This document shows positions 1-6,330 of a DNA stretch of 44,332 bases, piece by piece. This DNA comes from a virus, in the IMG/VR virus record IMGVR_UViG_3300036846_000726, positions 1 to 44,332 of that record. One strand, 5' to 3'. Under the pieces are notes generated by a model, which saw nothing but the letters and a program-made list of their open reading frames with translations, searched no databases and had not been told where the DNA came from. The number at the start of each line of letters is the position of its first letter. Position 1 is the first letter of the stretch. Made by a program: the position numbers and the translations under genes.

Positions 1-1466
1 TACTTACTATAAACATGATTACTCGCGAGGCAGTCAGACTCTGGAAGAACTCCAACGCCTTCTTGCAGAACGTGGATTAATTGCACTGGTCCACGATAAA
101 CCTGGTGAATTGCTGGGACGCCCCTCGCGGGTAATCAGCAGCCAAGCCCAAAGCAAGATAGCTTGTAGAGGGAAGGTTCAACGACTAGAGCGAAAGCTCG
201 TAGAGCCAAGTGGCTCGAAGCGCCAGGCCCCTGAAAAGGGTGATGATATAGTCTGCTCTGCATAGCAATATGCAGCAGCCCGAGAGGGCGGTCAAGGATT
301 AACGACCCTTGGCGAACACAAGGATGCAATATGATGACTCCTTCGCCGTCACCGGAGCGAAGATCGGTTCCAGTCTCCGCATTCGGTTGCCCAACGACTT
401 CACCGTTACTACTGGACCCGCGCTTAATGTGCAGGATACAGCAGAGCAGTCCACCACCCTTGTCCTTGCGACTCAAAAGCATGTTGATGTCGCCTTTAGT
501 ATGGCTGATAGAACTCTCAGCCTCGATGATTATAGCAGGCGTATTCTTGCTCCTATGGTGAATAACCTGGCTGGGCAAGTGGCCGTCGACCTTATCGGCG
601 GTGGCGAAGGCGGGATTTGCAATATCACTGCGAATATCGACTCGGGCGGAGCTGTCATCGCACCTATCGCTTCGACCTATCTGCGGGCCGGTGCGACCCT
701 CCGGAATAATTCGAGCCCGGTGGCGAACTGGAAGATTGTGAATAGCCCGGACACCGAAGCTAGCGTAGTGTCCAGCCTCAGCGGGCTCTTGAATCCTGCT
801 CCGGAGATTAGCCGGCAATATATCACTGGCCGGATGTATGACGCGCTGGGCTTTATTTGGATGGCTGATCAGACGGTCATCACTCATACTAATGGAGGGC
901 TGGCACCGGGAAGTGCAACGGTTAATGGAGGCGGGCAGACCGGCCTCAGTCTGACGGTGAACGCGCTGGCAGCCTCGCTCAATATGGGAGATATCATTAC
1001 GATTGGTGGCGTCCATGCTGTCAACCGGATCACGAAGCAATCATATGGACGGCTTCGGACTTTTGCTGTTACGGCAAACGTGCCTGTTGGTGCGACTTCT
1101 ATCCCTATTTATCCAGCTATTGTTCCTCAGCTCGCTCCGGGCATTCCACAGCAGTATCAGACCGTGGATGTCAGCCCGGCGAACGGAGCTGCGGTTGATC
1201 CAGCGCTGGCTTTGGCGGCAAGCACGCAATACACGAAGAACTTTGCGTACGCGCCTGAGGCTGTGACGCTGGCAACGGCGGATCTGGAGATGCCGAGGAA
1301 TGTACATGAGGCGGCCAGAGAGGAGTTTGATGGGGTTTCGATGAGGATGGTCACGGATTACTTCATCGGAACGGATCAGCTGATCACACGTCTAGACGTA
1401 TTGTATGGTTATCTCTGGATCCGCCCGGAGTGGGCATGTGTCGTTGCAGACCAAGTCTACCAGTAA
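1..1466 (+). CDS. Major capsid (coat) protein, P22 gp5-like; 5'-truncated by window edge and interrupted by a group I intron
   Basis: Forms the icosahedral head shell. The coding sequence is join(<1..77, 324..1466). Exon 1 is open from base 3 (LTINMITREAVRLWK...) and ends ...FLQNVD at base 77, after which the unspliced frame stops at once (TAA). Exon 2 starts MQYDDSFAVTGAKIG at 324. Joining them gives ...NVD-MQYDDSFA, which matches the usual N-terminus of P22-coat-family proteins (MANTLLT..MITRE...N.QYDDSFA). Only about four N-terminal codons should lie left of the window. Without splicing, exon 2 could start only at a TTG at 309 and would lack the conserved first 30 residues. The C-terminal half carries an insertion-like segment (residues TVNGGGQTGLSL onward of exon 2) typical of the P22 fold. 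It is the first gene of the plus-strand virion cluster. The family assignment is from remembered family pattern; the splice model is strongly supported by the intron elements. Confidence 0.9.
78..323 (+). ncRNA. Group I self-splicing intron (ORF-less, about 246 nt) inside the coat gene
   Basis: All four classical core elements are present in order: P (AATTGCTGGGA, 108-118), Q (AATCAGCAGCC, 133-143), R (GTTCAACGACTAGA, 176-189) and S (GATATAGTC, 245-253). GACTA of R pairs with TAGTC of S (P7). P1: exon end CGTGGAT (71-77) pairs with GTCCACG (89-95), placing the required U.G wobble exactly at the 5' splice site U77/G89. P10: exon 2 bases TGCAA (325-329) pair with TTGCA (81-85). The intron ends in G323. 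Peripheral hairpins have GNRA loops: GAGC-GAAA-GCTC (188-199), CTGCATA-GCAA-TATGCAG near 257-274 and GCCC-GAGA-GGGC near 278-289. No homing endonuclease ORF fits inside. Both exons stay in one reading frame after removal. Confidence 0.93.
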
Positions 1467-1520
1467 TAGGAGCAGGCTGGGTGAAGACGAGGTGGGATAG
1501 GGGGATGGCTGAAGAGGTCG

Positions 1521-1547
1521 GGTTTGAAATTCAAAGGGTGTGCGTGT
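1521..1547 (+). repeat. Palindromic 24-27 bp motif, copy 1 of 4
   Basis: The sequence GGTTTGAAATTCAAAGGGTGTG holds the perfect palindrome TTTGAAATTCAAA followed by GGGTGTG. Related copies occur at 17657-17686 (minus), 31913-31937 (minus) and 41168-41195 (plus). This copy lies in the gap between the coat stop (1466) and the likely GTG start at 1574, so it may be a phage operator or promoter element. That role is inference. Confidence 0.5.
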
Positions 1548-1573
1548 CCCTTTCCATTATGAGAGGTAAGGTA

Positions 1574-2104
1574 GTGAACTGGCGACAACGCATAGTAACT
1601 GATTGGCCGAATGACCCGCAGAGGGCGCATAAGGCGAAGGCTGCCCTTGCTCAGATCGAAGACGGCCTCCTTCAGCTTGCAAGCCTTGGGCACCCGCTTC
1701 ATGTGGAGGAAGGCTACACCCCTCCTCCAGCCCCTGAGTTCCCAAAGGTAATGTTCCACCTCTATCAAGGGAGTAAGGTCTTTGCCTGCCAAGCGGATGT
1801 TGAAGAGGCAGGAGATGACTGGTACTCCACGATGGAAGATGCCAGGCATGCTGCCGGAGTCACCAAGCAGAATCAGCGTGGTGGCATCTTTACTCGATCA
1901 CTTCCAGCGATGCTCTGGCGGACTTCCGAGGAAAAAGCTAATGATAAGGCTCTTGAGGAGGAGGGAGAGCGGCTTGCCTTGGCCGTAAAGAGGCAATTTA
2001 TTGCTGACCAGAGGGCTCTTCATAGGGCCTCTTCCGAAGCGGCCAAAGGCAATAGCTTGAATGCTGTGGCGACGAAGATGATGGAAGGGAAGAGAGATGG
2101 ATGA
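1574..2104 (+). CDS. Hypothetical structural-region protein
   Basis: A 176-residue soluble, charged protein (MNWRQRIVTDWPNDPQRA...MMEGKRDG) directly after the coat gene. I chose the GTG at 1574 because AGAGGTAAGG lies just upstream with good spacing and because the conserved palindromic motif at 1521 then falls in non-coding DNA. ATG 1505 or 1559 in the same frame are alternatives. The N-terminal half contains a helical segment (KAKAALAQIEDGLLQLASL) and the C-terminus is strongly helical and Glu/Lys/Ala-rich. No family was recognised. Its place between coat and tail-completion genes suggests a virion or assembly role, but nothing in the sequence proves it. The last codons overlap the next start (ATG 2097). 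Confidence 0.65.
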   Translation: MNWRQRIVTDWPNDPQRAHKAKAALAQIEDGLLQLASLGHPLHVEEGYTPPPAPEFPKVMFHLYQGSKVFACQADVEEAGDDWYSTMEDARHAAGVTKQNQRGGIFTRSLPAMLWRTSEEKANDKALEEEGERLALAVKRQFIADQRALHRASSEAAKGNSLNAVATKMMEGKRDG

Positions 2105-2342
2105 CGAACCCGTACTTGATTTGATACCAAGGCCAATACAGGCTTGTAATACTATAGGTGGTCTTGCTGTGAATGCGGAACAGCAGGCTGCTCAGCAGCG
2201 TGAATGGATGCTCCGACATTCTGTTGAAACTCTACAAGCAGCGGCTCGTATTCGGGCTGATGATAAGCTCATGAGTGAGTTGCGGCAATTCATCCGACAG
2301 CAGCGGGATGAGTTAGGTCTCGTGCTTGATACAATTGGGTAG
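2097..2342 (+). CDS. Hypothetical small protein
   Basis: An 81-residue protein starting MDDEPVLDLIPRPIQ, with a Gln/Ala/Arg-rich helical C-terminal two thirds (EQQAAQQREWMLRH...RQQRDELGLVLDTIG) that looks like one long helix or coiled coil. The start overlaps the end of the preceding gene, and GGGAAGAGAG lies upstream of the ATG. No family was recognised; it is probably translationally coupled to its upstream neighbour in the virion operon. Confidence 0.65.
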   Translation: MDDEPVLDLIPRPIQACNTIGGLAVNAEQQAAQQREWMLRHSVETLQAAARIRADDKLMSELRQFIRQQRDELGLVLDTIG

Positions 2343-2347
2343 ATGGG

Positions 2348-2785
2348 ATGCCAATACCTTCTGTTCCACCTTGGGCAGTTCTATATGAGACTCCGTTTGA
2401 TTTGATGGAGGCACAGCCTATTACTGGCGGAACGCTTTACCGGAATACAGTGAAGCATGAAACCGATTCCTCCATTCTGTTCGTATCGATGGCATTTTCT
2501 ACTTCGCCAGTAGGGTCATTGGTTGCTCCGCTTCTCTTATCCTTGCCGAGGATTAGAGGGGCAGGGTTTCCTGGGAGGATTCTGACCTGTGATACAGGAG
2601 AGTGGAACAACATAATTAGCTTGCATTACCAATGGAAGAGCGGGGATGTTGATGTGGGAACGGATCAGAACTCCTACGTCGTGCAGGATAGTGATATGGG
2701 GCAAGTTATTACTTGTGTTGTGACTGCGGAGAATGCAGCGGGCTTATTCCCAGCACCTGTTTCTAATGGGATTAGAGTAGTCTAA
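2348..2785 (+). CDS. Protein with C-terminal bacterial Ig-like domain
   Basis: A 145-residue protein. Its C-terminal 65 residues (YQWKSGDVDVGTDQNSYVVQD, then DMGQVITCVVTAENAAG) follow the pattern W-x-G...Y.v...D.G..I.C.VTA.N..G seen in Ig-like folds of phage capsid and tail decoration proteins. Such domains commonly decorate virions and may bind host-surface carbohydrates. The N-terminal half is not recognised. The start ATG at 2348 follows the previous stop closely, and the next gene begins after a strong AAAGGAGGGAG. A second Ig-like protein lies at 27191-27595 on the other strand. Confidence 0.7.
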   Translation: MPIPSVPPWAVLYETPFDLMEAQPITGGTLYRNTVKHETDSSILFVSMAFSTSPVGSLVAPLLLSLPRIRGAGFPGRILTCDTGEWNNIISLHYQWKSGDVDVGTDQNSYVVQDSDMGQVITCVVTAENAAGLFPAPVSNGIRVV

Positions 2786-2798
2786 AGGAGGGAGAGAG

Positions 2799-3278
2799 AT
2801 GGCTAATGCGAGACGGACCCGGTTCACCATCTATGATGTTATGGAGAGCCAAGGGGTGTTTGATGATAACCCGGCGAACTCCTACTCCTCGGATTATAAG
2901 GGGCCGCAGCAATACCCCAAGATGTTTTACCATCCCGAAGGTAGGGAGCGGGTAACGCAGCGGGCTGAGATTATCGCGACTCCGATGGGGCCAGAGCGTG
3001 TCGGGGAACTGCGGGCGATTATCAACCGGATTGCAAGCGACCCGGATGAGGAAGCTGCCTTACGCACACTCGGTTGGCATGACCATCCTGCGAAGGCTAT
3101 GAAGGCTGCGGGCAAGGAAATGCCACCTATGGTGAGCTTGACGCGAGAAAGCGAATTGGAAGAGCAGATTAGGAAGCTCACTCTTGAACTGGCTCTTGCG
3201 AAGGATGCACCGAAGCCGGCCTCTGTTGATGACGATGGCTTTGAACTCAAGTTGGATGAGGCGAACAAGGCTGCATAG
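2799..3278 (+). CDS. Hypothetical virion-region protein
   Basis: A 159-residue soluble protein with the strong ribosome site AAAGGAGGGAGAGAG before ATG 2799. The first 75 residues contain a Tyr/Pro/Asn-rich segment (DNPANSYSSDYKGPQQYPKMFYHPEGRE) followed by a helix-rich part. The C-terminal 40 residues (ESELEEQIRKLTLELALAKD) form a short coiled coil. The stop codon directly abuts the start of the gp4-like gene, indicating one operon. No family was confidently recognised; proteins of this type often sit between coat and gp4-like genes in related podoviruses. Confidence 0.65.
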   Translation: MANARRTRFTIYDVMESQGVFDDNPANSYSSDYKGPQQYPKMFYHPEGRERVTQRAEIIATPMGPERVGELRAIINRIASDPDEEAALRTLGWHDHPAKAMKAAGKEMPPMVSLTRESELEEQIRKLTLELALAKDAPKPASVDDDGFELKLDEANKAA

Positions 3279-4040
3279 ATGAGCTATCTTCAGGCTGATA
3301 ATACCACGCTGGGGGATGTCTGCAAGGCGTCCTTGAAGGAGTGCGGTGCGATCGGGGTGGGGCAGACTCCGCTGGCTGAGGATATTAATGATGCGTGGGC
3401 GAGACTGCAATGGATGCTTATGCAGTGGGAGAGGAAGAGGTGGCTGGTTTACCACCTTAAGGATTTTTCTAAAGTCAGTACTGGAGCCCAGTTCTATACG
3501 TTCGGCCCTGGTGCTGACTTTGACACGGGGCCTGGCAGCATGCGGCCCACCCGCCTGTCCTCCGCCTTCGTTCGACAACTTCAAGGGTCGATGAACTCAG
3601 TCGATTACTGGTTGGAGATCCTTGAGAGCAAGGAGGATTATAATAGGATTACCTTGAAGACGCTGGTCGCAGGGCCTGGTGAGGCAGCGTTCCTTGATAC
3701 GGACTGGCCGGAAGCTAGGCTCTTTGTATGGCCTGTCCCGCAGCCGTTTATTTACGAGATTCATGCCTCCGTGTATGTGCAGTTGCAGGTGCAGTTTGCG
3801 ACTCCAGCAACGCCGTTTGTATTCCCTTGGGAATACTATAATGCAATGATGACGAATTTGGCTATTCGACTGCGGCCAAAGTATAGAATGGGAACTTACC
3901 CTGGTGATCCGCTGCCAGGGATGGCGAAAGATAGCTTGGCAGTCTTGCGAAGCAGTCAGGTTCAGATTATGCGGTTGAGGATGCCTCGTAGCATTCAGAG
4001 AAGAGGGCTTTATAATATCTTCTCTGATCGGCCCTATTAG
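3279..4040 (+). CDS. Tail accessory factor, P22 gp4-like (head completion/packaged DNA stabilisation)
   Basis: In P22 this protein binds the portal after packaging, closes the channel and provides the platform for gp10 and the needle. The 253-residue sequence starts with the family pattern (LGDVCKASLKECGAIGVGQTPLAEDINDAWARLQWMLMQW), a helical segment, followed by beta-rich parts and a C-terminal helix (EYYNAMMTNLAIRLRPKY). It is longer than P22 gp4 itself (166 residues) but similar to the homologues of many environmental podoviruses. ATG 3279 abuts the previous stop. The gp10-like partner is at 9381, separated by tail-fibre and small genes. Confidence 0.85.
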   Translation: MSYLQADNTTLGDVCKASLKECGAIGVGQTPLAEDINDAWARLQWMLMQWERKRWLVYHLKDFSKVSTGAQFYTFGPGADFDTGPGSMRPTRLSSAFVRQLQGSMNSVDYWLEILESKEDYNRITLKTLVAGPGEAAFLDTDWPEARLFVWPVPQPFIYEIHASVYVQLQVQFATPATPFVFPWEYYNAMMTNLAIRLRPKYRMGTYPGDPLPGMAKDSLAVLRSSQVQIMRLRMPRSIQRRGLYNIFSDRPY

Positions 4041-4095
4041 CCGGCTGGTAGCTGGCTGGAGTTAGTACTGATAACCCCTAGAAGAGGAGCTTATC

Positions 4096-4515
4096 ATGGT
4101 TATGGGTCCAGGTGCACCAAATCCTAGTGGTATTCCCGGCTTTAATGCTACCTATGCTGTGCAAGCGCATGCAGGTGGTGGGAATGCTAATGCTACCTTG
4201 CTGAATGGGTGGCTGAATACTATCACCAATGTTGTGACAGCGAATGATAGCGTGATGCTCCCACCGGGGTATGCGGGGATGGAGATCACTGTTATTAATA
4301 ACGGGGCTAACTCTGCGACTGTATTCGGGTTTATGAATACAAGTCCGGGGGATAATGTAACGGATACCATCGCCCCGCCTGCGTCAATTGTCCAGGGGAC
4401 TGCTGGAGTGCCGGTGCCATCGGCTGCGGTGGGCCTTTTCTATTGTATGACTGGTCAGGGAGGCCCAACGAATGGCGTCACCCCTGCACAGTGGCGTGCG
4501 AAGATACTCACGTAA
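4096..4515 (+). CDS. Small beta-rich structural protein, paralogue of the next gene
   Basis: A 139-residue Gly/Asn/Ala-rich protein with GAAGAGGAGC before the ATG. It shares an ordered set of motifs with the next gene: VTANDSVMLPPG.AG..ITVINNGANSATVFG...D.V...APPASIVQG...GLFYCM and a C-terminal W. This suggests a duplicated beta-sandwich domain. Proteins with this LPPG...V.NNG.....V.G pattern are common near phage tail-fibre genes. Role as a decoration or tail protein is inferred from position. Confidence 0.7.
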   Translation: MVMGPGAPNPSGIPGFNATYAVQAHAGGGNANATLLNGWLNTITNVVTANDSVMLPPGYAGMEITVINNGANSATVFGFMNTSPGDNVTDTIAPPASIVQGTAGVPVPSAAVGLFYCMTGQGGPTNGVTPAQWRAKILT

Positions 4516-4547
4516 CTCCCTTCGGGGACCTGAAAGGAGATCGTGAG

Positions 4548-5000
4548 ATGGCAGATAGTAATGCACCTCCGAAGAGTATGATGGGGCTCGCTCCATCTTT
4601 GAATACACCAGGGTTTCGACTTGTTGATGCTGGTGAACTCTATGCCTTGCTCAATTCTCTCTTTAGTATTCAGCAGGGGATTACGGCGAGAGGTACTACA
4701 GCAGCGACGGGGTTTAAGCTGACAGCTGGGGTTAATAACCTTACGACTGTTACCCCGACTAATAATGCTGTGGTGTTGCCACCAGGATTGCCTGGGAAGC
4801 AGGTGATTATTTCCAATAATAATGTACCGGGGACAGCAGCGGCTGTGTTTGCAAGTGGAGCGGATCAGATCATTCCGATTGGCTCGCCAATATCAGGAGC
4901 TTCGGTGGCGCAAGCAGGAGGTACTTCCAGCCTTTATGTCTGCGTGTCAAGGACGTTCAACCCGACAGTCGCTGTCTGGAAGCAGATTACCCAGCAGTAG
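4548..5000 (+). CDS. Small beta-rich structural protein, paralogue of the previous gene
   Basis: A 150-residue protein. ATG 4548 was chosen because AAAGGAGATCGTGAG precedes it; an upstream in-frame ATG at 4443 would overlap the previous gene heavily. The C-terminal 85 residues repeat the preceding protein's scheme: TTVTPTNNAVVLPPGLPGKQVIISNNN...AAVFASGADQI...SLYVCVS...W. The N-terminal 50 residues are Pro/Leu-rich and include YALLNSLFSIQQGI. The two genes look like an old tandem duplication within the tail-associated cluster. Confidence 0.7.
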   Translation: MADSNAPPKSMMGLAPSLNTPGFRLVDAGELYALLNSLFSIQQGITARGTTAATGFKLTAGVNNLTTVTPTNNAVVLPPGLPGKQVIISNNNVPGTAAAVFASGADQIIPIGSPISGASVAQAGGTSSLYVCVSRTFNPTVAVWKQITQQ

Positions 5001-5009
5001 GAGGCTAGG

Positions 5010-5405
5010 ATGATTAGCCTCATTGAGAACTTGACGGGGAAGAGGTGGAACTTCCTGCATGATGCTGCTGGGTTGAAGGCGCTTGGGATAAGGGATGGGG
5101 AAACGGAGTTAGCAACGTTTGTTGACTTCGGGATAGGCCTCTACACCATCATAAATGATGGAGTGAGCGATGTGGACGTGGTGCTCTGGGGTAGGGTCTA
5201 CACTGTGGCGAGTAATTCGAGGTGGGATTTTATGGCCCACCCGGATGTTCACAGTGTCTCCCCGTTCGCTCCAGTTGCCTCTCGAGCCTATCAAGGAGAC
5301 CCAATCCTTCCAGACCCACCACCCGACCCACCAGCCGATCCAATACCTCCTCCAGACGGGGGAACTGACACGACCCAGGGTGGAGGCACCACCCCTCCAG
5401 CTTGA
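5010..5405 (+). CDS. Tail-associated protein, first of three paralogues
   Basis: A 131-residue protein. Residues 1-90 carry a module (ENLTGKRWNFLHD...FGIGLYTIINDGV..VDVVLWGRVYTV...WDFMAHPD) that is repeated in the next two genes. The C-terminus is a Pro/Asp/Gly-rich tail (PPDPPADPIPPPDGGTD) likely to be disordered. TAGGAGGCTAGG precedes ATG 5010. Function unknown; the setting between virion genes and the tail fibre suggests a minor tail or adsorption component. Confidence 0.65.
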   Translation: MISLIENLTGKRWNFLHDAAGLKALGIRDGETELATFVDFGIGLYTIINDGVSDVDVVLWGRVYTVASNSRWDFMAHPDVHSVSPFAPVASRAYQGDPILPDPPPDPPADPIPPPDGGTDTTQGGGTTPPA

Positions 5406-5529
5406 GTTACCGCTTAACCGGCCTTCACATCTGAAGAATAGGAAGAAGCCTTTTGCGGTAGAGTTGACAAGGCTGAGATTGAAGCCCAGGGAGGTGAGAG
5501 AGCCATCGGGGATAAGCGGCCTGGAGGAT

Positions 5530-5862
5530 ATGGAGATTAATGTAATAGAGGCAGGGGTGTTAGCTCCTGCTCCACCAGTATACGAGGACCCGAATGCAGT
5601 TGTGGAAGTGAGGAATGAACTGACGGGGCAGGCTTGGAGGTTTAAGGATATTGGCTCAATGTATGGTCCAGATGGGCATTTCATGCTGCGGGGGCAATGG
5701 CCTCCGGGGCTTTATCGCATCGAGAATCGGACTCGATCTGGCCTACGACTGACCCTTTGGAATGAGACGCATGCTATCGAGCCGGGAGAGACATGGAGAT
5801 TCTTCGCTCATAGTGAGCTGGGCAGGAAGGTGGAGCTGATCGAGAGACGAAGGATGAATTAA
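5530..5862 (+). CDS. Tail-associated protein, second of three paralogues
   Basis: A 110-residue protein holding the same module as its neighbours: RNELTGQAWRFKD...GQWPPGLYRIENRT...LTLWNETHAIEPGETWRFFAHSELG. The frame is open from 5170, so the true start is uncertain. ATG 5530 has GGAGG three bases upstream; a TTG at 5401 overlapping the previous stop would add about 43 residues and would leave no gap between the genes. The stop TAA shares its last A with the next ATG (5862), indicating coupling. Confidence 0.6.
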   Translation: MEINVIEAGVLAPAPPVYEDPNAVVEVRNELTGQAWRFKDIGSMYGPDGHFMLRGQWPPGLYRIENRTRSGLRLTLWNETHAIEPGETWRFFAHSELGRKVELIERRRMN

Positions 5863-6290
5863 TGGCTGGGAACCCTGACAACGCTCCTATTAATATAAGC
5901 TTGATGCAGCCCAGGTTCTTTGGGCCTGGCATCCTGACTAGCGCGCCCCTCTACATTTGGAATACCCTCACTAATGAGATTAAGGGCTATCAGAGTGCTG
6001 CGGATGTATTGATGGGGCAACCCTTCTTCGACTTCACCGGATGGCCTCCGTCGATTTACCAGATTAATAACTCTTCTAATGCAGTTCTGCCTGTTGTCCT
6101 ATTCGAACAGACTTACCTTGTAGAACCTGGCCAGCTATGGGTATTCATTGCTCATGATGAGATTGGGAGTCATATAGCCTGGTTAGAGGCGGGAACCGTT
6201 AGTCGTACTATAGAAAGCTTTTGGGATACATCCTTGGGCGGGTCGATCTGGGATTCCGGCGACTCGCTCTGGGACGTGTTCACACCCTAA
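5862..6290 (+). CDS. Tail-associated protein, third of three paralogues
   Basis: A 142-residue protein with the shared module in residues 25-110 (YIWNTLTNEIKGYQ...FTGWPPSIYQINNSS...VVLFEQTYLVEPGQLWVFIAHDEIG). It adds a C-terminal Ser/Asp/Trp segment (FWDTSLGGSIWDSGDSLWD). The TAATG overlap with the preceding gene shows translational coupling. A strong hairpin follows at its stop. No family name was recognised. Confidence 0.65.
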   Translation: MAGNPDNAPINISLMQPRFFGPGILTSAPLYIWNTLTNEIKGYQSAADVLMGQPFFDFTGWPPSIYQINNSSNAVLPVVLFEQTYLVEPGQLWVFIAHDEIGSHIAWLEAGTVSRTIESFWDTSLGGSIWDSGDSLWDVFTP

Positions 6291-6317
6291 GTTTGTTTTG
6301 CTGTGCAAAACAAACTT
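6289..6317 (+). terminator. Perfect 12-bp hairpin between small tail genes and the tail fibre
   Basis: AAGTTTGTTTTG (6289-6300), loop CTGTG, CAAAACAAACTT (6306-6317). The stem begins inside the stop codon of the preceding gene and ends just before the tail-fibre ribosome site (TTGGAGG). The stem is AT-rich and not followed by a long T run, so it may be an attenuator or an mRNA end-protecting structure rather than a full terminator. Confidence 0.55.
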
Positions 6318-6330
6318 CTTGGAGGGTTAA

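Noticed and set aside
309-323. TTG at 309 as the coat start (MANTRMQ...)
   Set aside because: It lies in the 3' end of the group I intron; splicing gives the conserved N-terminus instead. The MANT resemblance is fortuitous.
135-1040. Long minus-strand ORF opposite the coat gene
   Set aside because: Shadow of the coat gene and intron; codon pattern and family match support the plus strand.
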